From Pseudoprevotella muciniphila (GTDB lineage: Bacteria > Bacteroidota > Bacteroidia > Bacteroidales > Bacteroidaceae): a stretch of 64,000 bases of DNA. The stretch is taken from positions 1,736,001 through 1,800,000 of the forward strand of contig NZ_CP033459.1 of the NCBI RefSeq assembly GCF_003265305.2. The letters are read 5' to 3'. Each line of letters starts with the position of its first letter. Within the stretch, counting starts at the first letter, position 1. The notes beneath the pieces are model-generated. The model had not been told where the DNA came from. It saw nothing but the letters and a program-made list of their open reading frames with translations, and searched no databases. Of the stretch, positions 26,393 through 35,013 are shown one piece after another. A program made the position numbers and the translations under genes.

Positions 26393-27274
26393 TCACATGG
26401 TTTTTGCATCGCCCTGACGAATAACCGAACCTGCCGGAACATCGTTGGTCACCCAGATGTTGCCACCGATGACCACGTTGTCGCCTATCGTTATGCGACC
26501 GAGGATGGTGGCATTGCTGTAAACCACAATATTGTTGCCCAAAATGGGGTGGCGGGGGATGCCTTTGACAGGATTGCCGTTTTCGTCCAGACAGAAACTC
26601 TTGGCACCGAGCGTAACACCCTGATAGAGTTTCACGTTGTTGCCAATGATGCAGGTGGCGCCTATGACAACACCCGTGCCATGATCGATAGTGAAGTGTG
26701 TGCCTATCGTGGCACCAGGATGTATGTCTATGCCCGTCTCGCTATGCGCCAGTTCGGTGATGAGGCGGGGAATGAGCGGCACGCCTAAAAGGTGAAGTTC
26801 GTGTGCCACGCGATAGTTGGTCAAGGCTTTAATTACAGGATAACAACAGATGATTTCATCGTAGCTCTCTGCTGCTGGGTCGCCATTGTAGGCGGCTTCC
26901 ACGTCGGTGATGAGTGTTTTCCTGACATCGGGTAGTTTGGCTATCAGTTCTACGGTAATCTCAGCAGCACGCTTTTTCAAGGCATTCTTGTCGTCTGTGC
27001 GAGTACAGAAGGCTGCCTCTATTTGCTCAGGCAGAATTTTTCTGAGTCGCTCCACTTCCATACCAACGTGAAAGAGTAGTGAACTTTCGTCCGGCAGGGC
27101 ATTGCTGTAGAAGGTGGGAAAGAGTACGGCGCGACAAAGACTGACGATTTCCTGCAAGGCGGACTGGGAGGGTAGCGAAACGTCTGGTTTTTCTTCATGG
27201 ATGATGTCTCTCAGTTGGTCAGGGTCTGAAAGATAGTTAATAGCCTTATTAAGAAGATGTTGTTCTTTATTCAC
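26393..27274 (-). CDS. cysE: Serine O-acetyltransferase
   Basis: About 293 residues. The C-terminal left-handed beta-helix of hexapeptide repeats is clear (ETGIDIHPGATIGTHFTIDH, GVVIGATCIIGNNVKLYQGV), including the catalytic-type DHGTG and HPILGNNIVVYSNATILG. It makes O-acetylserine for cysteine synthesis. The longest frame starts at a TTG that lies inside the promoter TATTTTTG, so the GTG at 27274 is preferred. The cysteine synthase gene lies just upstream on the same strand; together they form the two-step cysteine pathway. Confidence 0.9.
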   Translation of the reverse strand: MNKEQHLLNKAINYLSDPDQLRDIIHEEKPDVSLPSQSALQEIVSLCRAVLFPTFYSNALPDESSLLFHVGMEVERLRKILPEQIEAAFCTRTDDKNALKKRAAEITVELIAKLPDVRKTLITDVEAAYNGDPAAESYDEIICCYPVIKALTNYRVAHELHLLGVPLIPRLITELAHSETGIDIHPGATIGTHFTIDHGTGVVIGATCIIGNNVKLYQGVTLGAKSFCLDENGNPVKGIPRHPILGNNIVVYSNATILGRITIGDNVVIGGNIWVTNDVPAGSVIRQGDAKTM

Positions 27275-27301
27275 GGAGATGTCTTTTTTTTGTTTTGGGT
27301 G

Positions 27302-27309
27302 CAAAAATA
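27302..27309 (-). promoter_or_regulatory. -7 promoter element for cysE
   Basis: Reverse strand TATTTTTG (then C), a TAnnTTTG match between cysK and cysE. It overlaps the TTG start of the longest cysE frame, which argues against that start. Confidence 0.5.
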
Positions 27310-27344
27310 CATTAAAAGTCCGAAAAGCTATATGGTTTCAGTCT

Positions 27345-28271
27345 TTATTCCCACTTGAAGAGGTCGGTGGAGAGATAGCGCTCGCCTGTGTCGGGAAGCA
27401 GGGCAACTATGGTCTTACCGCGGTTTTCAGGGCGTTTTGCAAGTCGGATGGCGGCAGCAAGGGCGGCACCGCTCGAAATACCTACGAGCAAACCCTCCGT
27501 ACGAGCCAGACGTTGGGCTGTCCCAATGGCATCGTCGTTGGAGATACGCACGATTTCATCGATAACTTCCGCATTGAAATTCTTAGGAACGAATCCTGCA
27601 CCTATGCCTTGTATCTTGTGCGGACCGGCGCTTCCGCCGCTAAGCACGGGCGAACTTTCCGGTTCCACGGCTACGCCCTTCACTTCCGGATTCTTTTCCT
27701 TAAGCACAGTCGTTACACCGCTCACCGTGCCGCCAGTGCCAACACCAGCCACGAAAATATCCACACTGCCCTCCGTGTCGTTCCATATCTCTTCGGCAGT
27801 AATGCGGTGGGCTGCAGGATTGGCGGGATTGTCGAACTGGCTCAGTATGACACTGTTCGGTGTTGCTGCCTGCAGTTCCTGTGCCTTGGCTATGGCGCCT
27901 TTCATGCCCTCGCTGCCGGGTGTGAGCACAATGGTAGCGCCAAGTGCCTGCAAGAGTTTGCGACGCTCCACACTCATGGTCTCGGGCATGGTAAGGACAC
28001 TCTTGTAGCCTTTCACGCTGCTTACCCAGGCTATGCCAATGCCGGTGTTGCCACTGGTGGGTTCAATGATGGTGCCGCCGGGTTTCAGAATACCGGAACG
28101 CTCGGCATCTTCAATCATGGCGAGTGCGATGCGGTCTTTCACACTGCCACCGGGGTTGCTGCGTTCGAGTTTGGCAACAAGGCGGGCTTCGATGCCTTCT
28201 GCCTCGGCTGTTTTCCTGAGTTCTACGAGGGGAGTCCCTCCAATGAGTTCTGTGAGATTATTGTAAATCAT
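27345..28271 (-). CDS. cysK: Cysteine synthase A
   Basis: 308 residues, full length. The PLP lysine sits in [11 protein letters not shown] (about residue 44), followed by [13 protein letters not shown], the phosphate-binding [10 protein letters not shown] and the substrate loop. It replaces the acetyl group of O-acetylserine with sulfide to form cysteine in the cytoplasm. The partner cysE follows on the same strand. No leader regulatory element was recognised. Confidence 0.95.
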   Translation of the reverse strand: MIYNNLTELIGGTPLVELRKTAEAEGIEARLVAKLERSNPGGSVKDRIALAMIEDAERSGILKPGGTIIEPTSGNTGIGIAWVSSVKGYKSVLTMPETMSVERRKLLQALGATIVLTPGSEGMKGAIAKAQELQAATPNSVILSQFDNPANPAAHRITAEEIWNDTEGSVDIFVAGVGTGGTVSGVTTVLKEKNPEVKGVAVEPESSPVLSGGSAGPHKIQGIGAGFVPKNFNAEVIDEIVRISNDDAIGTAQRLARTEGLLVGISSGAALAAAIRLAKRPENRGKTIVALLPDTGERYLSTDLFKWE

Positions 28272-28314
28272 TATGATAAAAATATTAAGTTGATAAAATG
28301 ATATGAACTAAAAA

Positions 28315-28338
28315 AGAGGAACCTTTGCAGGCTCCTCT
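28315..28338 (-). terminator. Intrinsic terminator after the secreted hypothetical gene
   Basis: On the reverse strand AGAGGAGCC pairs with GGTTCCTCT (one G-T pair), loop TGCAAA, followed by six T residues. It lies between the stop at 28379 and the cysK start at 28271. Confidence 0.8.
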
Positions 28339-28378
28339 CTTTATGCTGTTGATTTGTTTTTTGAATAAACAACGTTGA

Positions 28379-28918
28379 TTAGTAACCCGAACCTACGTAC
28401 TTCACAGTGTTTGGCACGTCCATGAAACAGGCCACAACATCGTATGCACCCTGATGACGGTTTGATGCTGTCATGTAAAGACGGATGATGCCGTATTCAG
28501 TGCCGAGATTGTCGTAGATATGGAAGTCGGTGGACTTTTCGCCACGACATTTGCCGCTTCTCACTTTAGCGCCACGATACCATTTCTTCAAGAAATCTTT
28601 CATGCCCTTCAATGAAGCCTTTGCGTCCTTTGCATCCATGCAATGTGAAATAGCATCTACTTCATAAACCATCTTCAGGGGCTTGTAGTAGATGATTTCA
28701 AGGTCTGCGGGGCGACCGGCAAAGCGACCGATCATGTAGCGCACGTTATTCTTCACTTCCATGGTTTGTGGGTGAACATTGAAACCATGGTTTATCATGC
28801 TGTTCTGGAAATTGTCAACATGTCCGTCGATGGCTGTTTCCATAAACATCAGGTGTTGTTGAGAATAACCGAAAAGCACTACGCATGAAAATACCAATAA
28901 ACTAAGGATACGTTTCAT
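28379..28918 (-). CDS. Secreted hypothetical protein, 179 residues
   Basis: Not recognised by function. A signal peptide (MKRILSLLVFSCVVLFGYSQ) is followed by a mature domain with alternating strands (FMETAIDGHVDNFQNSMINH, NVRYMIGRFAGRPADLEIIY). Exported to the periplasm or beyond. It stands alone, with a strong terminator behind it and a promoter element about 105 bp in front. Similar short exported proteins are common in Prevotella-type genomes. Confidence 0.65.
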   Translation of the reverse strand: MKRILSLLVFSCVVLFGYSQQHLMFMETAIDGHVDNFQNSMINHGFNVHPQTMEVKNNVRYMIGRFAGRPADLEIIYYKPLKMVYEVDAISHCMDAKDAKASLKGMKDFLKKWYRGAKVRSGKCRGEKSTDFHIYDNLGTEYGIIRLYMTASNRHQGAYDVVACFMDVPNTVKYVGSGY

Positions 28919-29023
28919 AACAATTTAATTTTGAGATTTTTAGATATTAGGATTAGTTTTGAACGAAAATAATTAATTAAGGTGATGACTACCGGATAAA
29001 AAACCGGAAAACCTTTTTTCAAG

Positions 29024-29033
29024 GGCAAAGATA
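29024..29033 (-). promoter_or_regulatory. -7 promoter element for the secreted hypothetical gene
   Basis: Reverse strand TATCTTTGCC, a TAnnTTTG match, about 105 bp before the start at 28918. Confidence 0.45.
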
Positions 29034-29095
29034 ATAATATTTGCTATTAAAAAAAACTTTTTGTTACAATTTTTCCTTTCTTGAATGTTTTTATC

Positions 29096-29103
29096 TAATT
29101 TTG
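29096..29103 (+). promoter_or_regulatory. -7 promoter element for the guanine deaminase gene
   Basis: TAATTTTG matches TAnnTTTG and lies 23 bp before the ATG at 29127. The longest frame, starting at 29085, would begin upstream of this element and is therefore rejected. Confidence 0.5.
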
Positions 29104-29126
29104 TCGCAACAGTAACTATAAGTATT

Positions 29127-29594
29127 ATGACAAACAAGGAACTGATGCGGAGGGCAATACAACTCTCTGTGGAAAATGTGAAAAATGGTGGCGGTCCGTT
29201 TGGGGCTGTAATAGCCAAGGACGGAGAAATTGTGGCAGAAGGCTGCAACCGGGTTACGGCGAACAACGACCCCACGGCGCACGCTGAAGTAACAGCCATA
29301 CGAAATGCCTGTCAGAAGTTGGGCACGTTCGACCTCAGCGGATATGAGATATTTACGAGTTGTGAGCCGTGCCCCATGTGTCTCGCTGCCATCTATTGGG
29401 CAAGACTCGACAAGATATTTTTTGCCAACAACAAGGATGATGCAGACCGTATAGGTTTCGGCGATGCCTTCATCTACAAGGAAATGGCACTCGACCGAAG
29501 CAAGCGCAGCAAACCATCCGTCGTACTCCTGCGCGACGAGGCACTGAAGGCTTTCGAAGAGTGGATGAAAAAAGAGGACAAAGTGGAATACTAA
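29127..29594 (+). CDS. guaD: Guanine deaminase (CDA-fold)
   Basis: 155 residues. Zinc-binding and catalytic motifs of the cytidine-deaminase fold are present: TAHAEVTAI (H52, E54) and CEPCPMCLAAIYWAR (C82, C85). The run NDPTAHAEVTAIRNAC and the C-terminal FGDAFIYKEM block match the small GuaD type of Bacillus rather than tRNA adenosine deaminase TadA. It converts guanine to xanthine in purine salvage. The start at 29127 follows the promoter element. It converges on the secreted nuclease gene. Confidence 0.85.
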   Translation: MTNKELMRRAIQLSVENVKNGGGPFGAVIAKDGEIVAEGCNRVTANNDPTAHAEVTAIRNACQKLGTFDLSGYEIFTSCEPCPMCLAAIYWARLDKIFFANNKDDADRIGFGDAFIYKEMALDRSKRSKPSVVLLRDEALKAFEEWMKKEDKVEY

Positions 29595-29643
29595 GTCCTC
29601 TGATTATAGTCTTTCAGTAGCCACCATAGATACTGAAGTCTTG

Positions 29644-30426
29644 TTACATTTCAGGCCCTGCTGCATCTATGGCTTGTCTTGTTTCAGCACTCAAACTTGG
29701 AAAGAATTTTATTCCTGTGATGCGCTCCACCTGCGAGAGCGAATTAACGTATAGGTCTTTTTTACCACTGCCATCAGTGTTTTTACATACGTAGCAAATG
29801 GCACGAGGTTCTGCGCCCAAGCGGAGAATGACTTTAAAAAAGGCTTCTGGAACGGGAATTTGGTTTGGTCCTATGCGCTCGTGTTCGGTTCGATAGAAAA
29901 TTGGACCACAGACGATGTAGATTTTACCATAGCGCTTCGCCCACTCGCGGCATGATATCTCAATTTGGTTCCATACACCGCTGTTTAAATTATCGTTTTG
30001 AGGGCATATATTGCTCAGCAAAAACGTTTCGTACATCGCATCGCTATCCCATTTGTTATCACCTGCAGGACAAAGATGTCCACGAGTCCATCCGCTACCT
30101 TTGTAGTCTTGCAGAGTGGCGCGTGGGTAAGGTACTTCTAAATCTTCGCGGAAGGCGTTGTTAGGACGATTCACAGAACCATAGGTATGTTCGGCTGTCA
30201 ATTGCCATGCTACCCAATTGGGCTGCATAGTTGTTGAGTTGTACGACACCACGTAAGATTTCCTGATAAGTCGCTGTTCGGGTGTGCCTTGTGGATTTTG
30301 CTGCCACAATAGTGGATCCGTTTCCTGAGTAGGCGTGTTGGGAATAGGATCACTGGTATCGTTGCAGCCCATCAGTACAGATGCGCAACAAATGAATAAA
30401 AGTAATGTGATGAATCTTGTTTTCAT
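29644..30426 (-). CDS. Lipoprotein DNA/RNA non-specific endonuclease
   Basis: 260 residues. Lipoprotein signal with lipobox VLMGC (Cys21), a short Pro/Thr linker, then a betabetaalpha-metal nuclease domain: GWTRGHLCPAGDN with the general base H117, and NDNLNSGVWNQIE with the metal-binding Asn. It is the NucA/EndoG type with the usual DRGH changed to TRGH. It probably degrades extracellular nucleic acids from the cell surface. The ATG at 30426 restores the signal peptide; the longer frame overlaps folK. Confidence 0.88.
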   Translation of the reverse strand: MKTRFITLLLFICCASVLMGCNDTSDPIPNTPTQETDPLLWQQNPQGTPEQRLIRKSYVVSYNSTTMQPNWVAWQLTAEHTYGSVNRPNNAFREDLEVPYPRATLQDYKGSGWTRGHLCPAGDNKWDSDAMYETFLLSNICPQNDNLNSGVWNQIEISCREWAKRYGKIYIVCGPIFYRTEHERIGPNQIPVPEAFFKVILRLGAEPRAICYVCKNTDGSGKKDLYVNSLSQVERITGIKFFPSLSAETRQAIDAAGPEM

Positions 30427-30511
30427 TGTTTCCCTCTTTTGATTTGAAAATGATATTACATAGTGGTCTATACCATCATTTGCAAATCTGTTGCCAAAAA
30501 GGTGGTTTTTC

Positions 30512-31408
30512 TCAAAAATCCATGCGATATACGTTTGTATTCCGCTGTTCAAAATTGGATGTTTTGTACAATTCGTTGGCAGCCACGCGTTCAGGGCGGC
30601 TCGTCAGGTTGAGTGAAGCGGCACCGAGAATTTTTGCCGATGAAATGGCATATTTTATCATCTGTCGGGCATAGCCGCGCCCGCGAGCCGTTTCGTCCAC
30701 AACAAGGTCTTCCAGCCATGCTTTGTCGCCCGTGAGCGAAGAGGCAAGGCAGAGGCAACAGGTAGCCATAACCGCTCCCGTCTCGTCGAGCCCCACGAAC
30801 AGGTGCGTCTGATCATGGGCGATGGTACGCTCAAGGTCTGCCGTGGTCATCTCTGTGAAATGACGCGACAGTTGATGCATCAGGCGGTTGAGGGAGCAAA
30901 GAAGCGACGGATCGGCAGCATTTACTTCGGTAATGTGGAGGGTGTTCAGGTGTTGAAGGAGTTCCTTTGCAGAAAGATGGAGGGTGGGGTGTATGAATTC
31001 GGGGAAGATCTCGCAGAGCGGTTCTAAGACGAAACGGCGCTCGTGCATGCGGGGATGGGGAAGTGTGAGTTCGGGAGTGTCAACAACGAAATCGTCTATT
31101 GCCAGAATATCTATGTCTATGGGCCGGTCATGATAAATACCGTCCGTACTTTTTACAGTGCGCCCTAATTGTCGCTCCACGTCCTGCGTCAGGTGCAGCA
31201 ATTCCATCGGTCCGAGGTCGGAATGGAACACAGCCGCTGCATTCAGAAAAGTATTGGAGGAAACAAAATCGACAGGCAACGTTTCATAAAAACGCGAGCA
31301 CCCCTCGAGCGTCATGCCACGCTCTGCGAGTGCTGCGAATGCTGCTTTCATCTGTTGCTTGCGGTTGCCTAAGTTAGCGCCGAGAGCAATGACAACACGA
31401 TGTTTCAT
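30512..31408 (-). CDS. folK: Fused HPPK (FolK) and GNAT acetyltransferase
   Basis: 298 residues. Residues 1 to about 160 are 6-hydroxymethyl-7,8-dihydropterin pyrophosphokinase: ALGANLGNRKQQM at the start, then DGIYHDRPIDIDILAIDD and LPHPRMHERRFVLEPL, needed for folate synthesis. About 170-298 is a GNAT domain with the acetyl-CoA loop ETARGRGYARQM (near 243-250) and LTSRPERVAANELYKTSNFE. There is no stop or frame change between the two. What the GNAT half acetylates is unknown. It follows queA by 19 bp in the uppP-truB-queA-folK order. Confidence 0.88.
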   Translation of the reverse strand: MKHRVVIALGANLGNRKQQMKAAFAALAERGMTLEGCSRFYETLPVDFVSSNTFLNAAAVFHSDLGPMELLHLTQDVERQLGRTVKSTDGIYHDRPIDIDILAIDDFVVDTPELTLPHPRMHERRFVLEPLCEIFPEFIHPTLHLSAKELLQHLNTLHITEVNAADPSLLCSLNRLMHQLSRHFTEMTTADLERTIAHDQTHLFVGLDETGAVMATCCLCLASSLTGDKAWLEDLVVDETARGRGYARQMIKYAISSAKILGAASLNLTSRPERVAANELYKTSNFEQRNTNVYRMDF

Positions 31409-31427
31409 GATTTTTTCTTTGGTGTTT

Positions 31428-32483
31428 TCAGTCCACTATAAGCAAGGCATCGCCGAAAGGACCGAACTTGTAGCCTTCCTTGATGGCGACATCATAGGCG
31501 TGCATCGTTTCGTCGTAGCCGCCGAAGGCTGCCGTCAGCATCAGTTGCGGAGAAATGGGCAGGTTGAAGTTCGACAGAAGCGAATCGCAAACACGGAAGT
31601 CGTAGGGTGGATAAATGAATTTGTTGGTCCAGCCGTCGTATTCCTTGATGCGACCGTATGTGCCTACAACTGCGGTTTCAATGGCGCGTTGCACAGAGCA
31701 ACCTATTGCCAGAATGCGTTGGTTCTTATCGCGAGCCTCGTTCACACGTTCTACGCAGGGCGTGTCAACTATCATTTGTTCGCTGTCAACCTTGTTCTTC
31801 GACAGGTCTTCCACGTCTGCGCTCTGGAATTGTCCCAAACCGCAATGGAAAGTAACGAACGCGCTGTCGATACCCTTAATTTCCATGCGTTTCAGCATTT
31901 GGCGGGAAAAGTGGAGTCCTGCAGCAGGTGCTGAAACTGCACCCTCATGCTTGGCAAAGATGGTCTGATAACGCTCTATGTCCTCTGCCTCAGTCTCACG
32001 GTTCAAATAGCGGGGAATGGGGGCTTCACCAAGCGAATAGAGCAACTGCTTGAACTCTTCGTGGTCGCCGTCGTAGAGAAATCTCAGCGTGCGTCCGCGG
32101 TTGGTAGTGTTGTCTATCACTTCGGCAACGACCGACTCATCCTCGCCGAAGAACAACTTGTTGCCGATGCGGATTTTGCGGGCGGGATCGACAATCACGT
32201 CCCAGAGAAAGAATTCCTCATTCAGTTCGCGAAGAAGGAATACTTCTATGCGGGCACCGGTCTTCTCTTTGTTGGCATACAGACGGGCGGGGAACACCTT
32301 CGTGTCGTTGAAAACGAAGAGGTCGTTCTCGTCGTAGTAGTCAAGAATGTTGATGAAATCTTTGTGCTCAACGTCACCGGTGGTGCGATGGAGAACCATG
32401 AGGCGACACGTGTCGCGGTTCAGTGCCGGATACTGTGCAATCAGTTCCTGTGGGAGATTGAATTTGAATTGTGATAATTTCAT
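31428..32483 (-). CDS. queA: tRNA preQ1(34) S-adenosylmethionine ribosyltransferase-isomerase
   Basis: 351 residues, full length. LPQELIAQYPALNRDTCRLM at the start, VFNDTKVFPARL, FAKHEGAVSAPAAGLHF and FIYPPYDFRVCDSLLSNFN are the conserved QueA blocks. It builds epoxyqueuosine on tRNA wobble position 34. It sits between truB and folK on the same strand, a common Bacteroidota order; the 88-bp gap to truB has no gene of its own. Confidence 0.95.
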   Translation of the reverse strand: MKLSQFKFNLPQELIAQYPALNRDTCRLMVLHRTTGDVEHKDFINILDYYDENDLFVFNDTKVFPARLYANKEKTGARIEVFLLRELNEEFFLWDVIVDPARKIRIGNKLFFGEDESVVAEVIDNTTNRGRTLRFLYDGDHEEFKQLLYSLGEAPIPRYLNRETEAEDIERYQTIFAKHEGAVSAPAAGLHFSRQMLKRMEIKGIDSAFVTFHCGLGQFQSADVEDLSKNKVDSEQMIVDTPCVERVNEARDKNQRILAIGCSVQRAIETAVVGTYGRIKEYDGWTNKFIYPPYDFRVCDSLLSNFNLPISPQLMLTAAFGGYDETMHAYDVAIKEGYKFGPFGDALLIVD

Positions 32484-32571
32484 TACCTTCGTTTATATTA
32501 TTGCGGGCTGAAAACCCGACATCCTGCAAAAAATCAGTTGTTTCGGCAAGTCGTGCCGAAGTCTTTTCCAC

Positions 32572-33285
32572 CTATTGTGGCAGTTCATTCACCACCTCCT
32601 GATGGTTCAGCCATTCTTCGAACGAATCGATGGTGAAAGCGTCCTCCACACGATAGTCGCCCACGCGTGTGCGGCGCAAAGAGGTGAGGTGTGCACCGCT
32701 GTCGAGTGCTTCGCCTATGTCGCGCGCCAGAGAGCGGATGTATGTGCCCTTGCCGCAGGTAACGTCTATGTTCACGTCGGGCAGGCGAAAATCGTTCACC
32801 GCGATGCGGCTGATGTGGATGCGTTTAGGAGCGAGCGACACTTCCTTGCCCTTACGCGCAAGGTCGCACGCACGGTCGCCTTTTATCTTGCATGCCGAGA
32901 AAACGGGCGGCGTCTGCTCGATATCCCCCTCAAAACCAGCCAACACTTCTTCAAGGCGCTCGCGGGTAATGTGTTCGTAAGGAAAAGTGGCGTCTATCTC
33001 ATGCTCCAGGTCGTAACTTGGAGTGGTGGCGCCAAGACGCAGACCGGCACTGTATTGCTTCTCATGCAGTTGAAATTCCTCTATCCGCTTCGTGGCGCGG
33101 CCCGTGCAGAGCAGGAGAACACCTGTAGCCAACGGGTCGAGCGTGCCGGCATGACCCACCTTGAAGCGTTTCACACCCATCTTTCGGCACAACAGCCAGC
33201 GCACTTTCGACACAAGTGCGAACGATGTCATGCGATAGGGCTTGTCGAAGACCAATACCTGGCCCGCAAGGAAGTTGATGGGCAT
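32572..33285 (-). CDS. truB: tRNA pseudouridine(55) synthase
   Basis: 237 residues. FDKPYRMTSFALVSKVRWLL, GHAGTLDPLATGVLLLCTG with the catalytic Asp50, and TCGKGTYIRSLARDIG are the TruB family motifs. It makes the T-loop pseudouridine of tRNAs. A short C-terminal extension, rather than a PUA domain, is normal for many bacterial forms. It follows uppP by 50 bp. Confidence 0.95.
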   Translation of the reverse strand: MPINFLAGQVLVFDKPYRMTSFALVSKVRWLLCRKMGVKRFKVGHAGTLDPLATGVLLLCTGRATKRIEEFQLHEKQYSAGLRLGATTPSYDLEHEIDATFPYEHITRERLEEVLAGFEGDIEQTPPVFSACKIKGDRACDLARKGKEVSLAPKRIHISRIAVNDFRLPDVNIDVTCGKGTYIRSLARDIGEALDSGAHLTSLRRTRVGDYRVEDAFTIDSFEEWLNHQEVVNELPQ

Positions 33286-33335
33286 ATTATGATGTTCGGA
33301 GTGAAATGTCGCTCCTGAAAAATTCGTGTAAATAC

Positions 33336-34181
33336 TTAATCTACCATCTCAAGGGTCACACCAAAGAGCGGAAGCAGTAAAATAATGGCACCTACAATGA
33401 TACGATACCAACCAAAGGCGGAAAAACCATATTTAGTAACATAGTTGATAAAGAACTTGATAGCTGCTATCGCTACAACGAATGCCACCACGTTGCCGAT
33501 GATGAGCACCCAGAGGTTGTTGCCTTCTGTAAGAACAGAGAAACCGCCATCTTTGACGAGGTCGTACAATTTCTTTAAAGTAGCACCAAACATTGTAGGC
33601 ACTGCGAGGAAGAATGAGAACTCAGCAGCGGCTTTGCGAGTCAGTTTCTGTTGCATACCACCCACGATGGTTGCCATGGAGCGAGAAGTGCCAGGCAGAA
33701 GTGCTGCAATGCACTGATAAATACCGATGATGAAAGAACGCTTGTAGGTAAGAGGAGTCTTTTCGCTACCTTTGTTGAACCACTTGTCGCAAAACAACAT
33801 AAACACACCACCGATAATGAGCATAACAGCAACAACCCAGACCTTACCTAAGTTCTTATCAATGAAATCATCAAGGAGCAAACCCACGATTACTGCAGGA
33901 ATTACGCCAACTATCAGTTTGAGGTAAAAACGCCAAATGGCTTGCCACCACGACTGACCATTCGATTTTAATTCTTCAGGGTAGAAGAACTTACGCCAAT
34001 AAAGACATACCACACTTAAAATGGCACCAAACTGGATAATGACAGTAAAAGCCTTGAGAAAAGCATCACTCTTCATACCCAAAAGACCTTCAGTAATAAT
34101 CATGTGCCCCGTTGACGAAACGGGGAGGAATTCAGTCAAGCCTTCAACGATGGCTATGATGATAGTTTCTATCCAAGTCAT
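33336..34181 (-). CDS. uppP: Undecaprenyl-diphosphate phosphatase
   Basis: 281 residues, about eight membrane helices. [17 protein letters not shown] (about 14-30) and [16 protein letters not shown] are the two catalytic motifs of the BacA/UppP family, with the active-site Glu, Ser and Arg residues. It recycles undecaprenyl pyrophosphate for peptidoglycan and surface-polymer synthesis at the inner membrane. It starts 5 bp after the DUF3098 gene. Confidence 0.95.
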   Translation of the reverse strand: MTWIETIIIAIVEGLTEFLPVSSTGHMIITEGLLGMKSDAFLKAFTVIIQFGAILSVVCLYWRKFFYPEELKSNGQSWWQAIWRFYLKLIVGVIPAVIVGLLLDDFIDKNLGKVWVVAVMLIIGGVFMLFCDKWFNKGSEKTPLTYKRSFIIGIYQCIAALLPGTSRSMATIVGGMQQKLTRKAAAEFSFFLAVPTMFGATLKKLYDLVKDGGFSVLTEGNNLWVLIIGNVVAFVVAIAAIKFFINYVTKYGFSAFGWYRIIVGAIILLLPLFGVTLEMVD

Positions 34182-34186
34182 AACTA

Positions 34187-34543
34187 TTAGTGACGCTTAT
34201 TCTTGCCGATTTGTACCTTCGTGTTTTTAATCTGACCTTTGATAGCATTGCCCTTGTTAGGCATTTTTACAAATGGTTTTGCTGGTTTTGGTGCAGCTAC
34301 AGGCTCATCGTCTATCTCCTGACGGCGCTTGCTCGGGAACATGATAGCTACAATCATCAGAATATAGCCCAAAAGGCATACCAGAGGAGCCACCTTGATG
34401 CGAGTAGCACTGAAAATGTCTGGGTTGAAAGCGTCCTTTGTCGAACCGTCGCCCGACATCAGAATCATACCAACAACAACTACTGCCATAGCCACGGCAA
34501 GCAGAATGAAATTCAATCGTGTGAAAGCGAAATACTGCTTCAT
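34187..34543 (-). CDS. DUF3098 small membrane protein
   Basis: 118 residues, two membrane helices (about 10-30 and 50-70) and a basic C-terminal tail. [20 protein letters not shown] and [20 protein letters not shown] match DUF3098, a Bacteroidota family usually found between ftsX and uppP. Here ftsX is missing: upstream lies the accessory region starting with a repeat and the WYL gene. It is the first gene of the uppP operon, with a promoter element 73 bp upstream. Confidence 0.8.
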   Translation of the reverse strand: MKQYFAFTRLNFILLAVAMAVVVVGMILMSGDGSTKDAFNPDIFSATRIKVAPLVCLLGYILMIVAIMFPSKRRQEIDDEPVAAPKPAKPFVKMPNKGNAIKGQIKNTKVQIGKNKRH

Positions 34544-34615
34544 GTATAAATATGTTTTACGTATCCTTTTAGTACTGTGAAACCCCTCTTTCAGGGCATT
34601 CTATTCCAAATTGCG

Positions 34616-34625
34616 TGCAAATTTA
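34616..34625 (-). promoter_or_regulatory. -7 promoter element for DUF3098-uppP-truB-queA-folK
   Basis: Reverse strand TAAATTTGCA, a TAnnTTTG match, with a TTG about 18 nt upstream of it. It is 73 bp before the DUF3098 start. Confidence 0.6.
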
Positions 34626-34733
34626 CATAAAGAAATTGATTTACAACACCTTGAAAATACTTTTTATTTCACCATGACATCATTAAGCACACAAAGACTG
34701 TTACATTGCAATATTTTTGAAAAATTTTTCCAA

Positions 34734-34773
34734 CCTCTGCCACAATTTGGCACACCTATGTCGTATCTTTGCA
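34734..34773 (+). repeat. Degenerate CCTCTGCC hairpin repeat with promoter element (copy 1)
   Basis: CCTCTGCCACAATTTGGCA is identical to the copy at 39886 up to this point, but the right arm is broken (GGCACACC instead of GGCAGAGG). The following TATCTTTGCA (34764-34773) is a perfect -7 element, probably driving the WYL gene. Confidence 0.6.
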
Positions 34774-34810
34774 GAAGAAGAATTATTCAAGTTAACAATG
34801 TAGAATAAAT

Positions 34811-34976
34811 TGAAGAAGTTAACGCTTCGCTCGAAGTTAAGAAGTTAGCGAAGTTAACGACGATACTTTGGAACGATAAATAACAAAGAAAGAAGAAATA
34901 AAGAATGATATCAGCATAAGGTAATGTCATTAACTTCAAGCGAAGCGATAACTTCATTAACTTCGTTAACTTCAAA
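34811..34976 (+). repeat. GAAGTTAACG / CGTTAACTTC repeat module A
   Basis: The left part carries GAAGTTAACGCTTCGCTCGA, and the right part its near-inverted partner with AGCGAAGCGATAACTTC and CGTTAACTTC, about 60 bp apart. The spacer and right arm share the run from CATCAGCATAAGGTAATGTC through ATTAACTTC with module B at 35952. The module lies immediately upstream of the WYL gene. Confidence 0.75.
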
Positions 34977-35013
34977 CAAAAAAACTTCAGAAAGCAGAAT
35001 AATAGTAAAAAAC

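Larger units (their letters stand above)
34544..35013. other. Intergenic region at the border of the accessory island
   Basis: 470 bp with a promoter for the DUF3098-uppP operon, a degenerate CCTCTGCC hairpin followed by a TATCTTTGCA promoter element, and the first GAAGTTAACG/CGTTAACTTC repeat module just before the WYL gene. No gene was seen. Confidence 0.65.

Noticed and set aside
27279-28301. Forward frame of 340 codons opposite cysK
   Set aside because: Shadow of the well-conserved cysteine synthase gene; no recognisable motif.
34746-34773. Sigma-54 promoter (TTGGCAC...TTGCA)
   Set aside because: The GG-GC spacing is about 22 bp instead of 10; the TATCTTTGCA element fits the normal Bacteroidota promoter.
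34924-35013. N-terminal extension of the WYL protein through the repeat
   Set aside because: It translates the repeat module; the domain begins right after the ATG at 35014 and the same peptide occurs in module B out of frame with the next gene. Kept as a separate leader observation.
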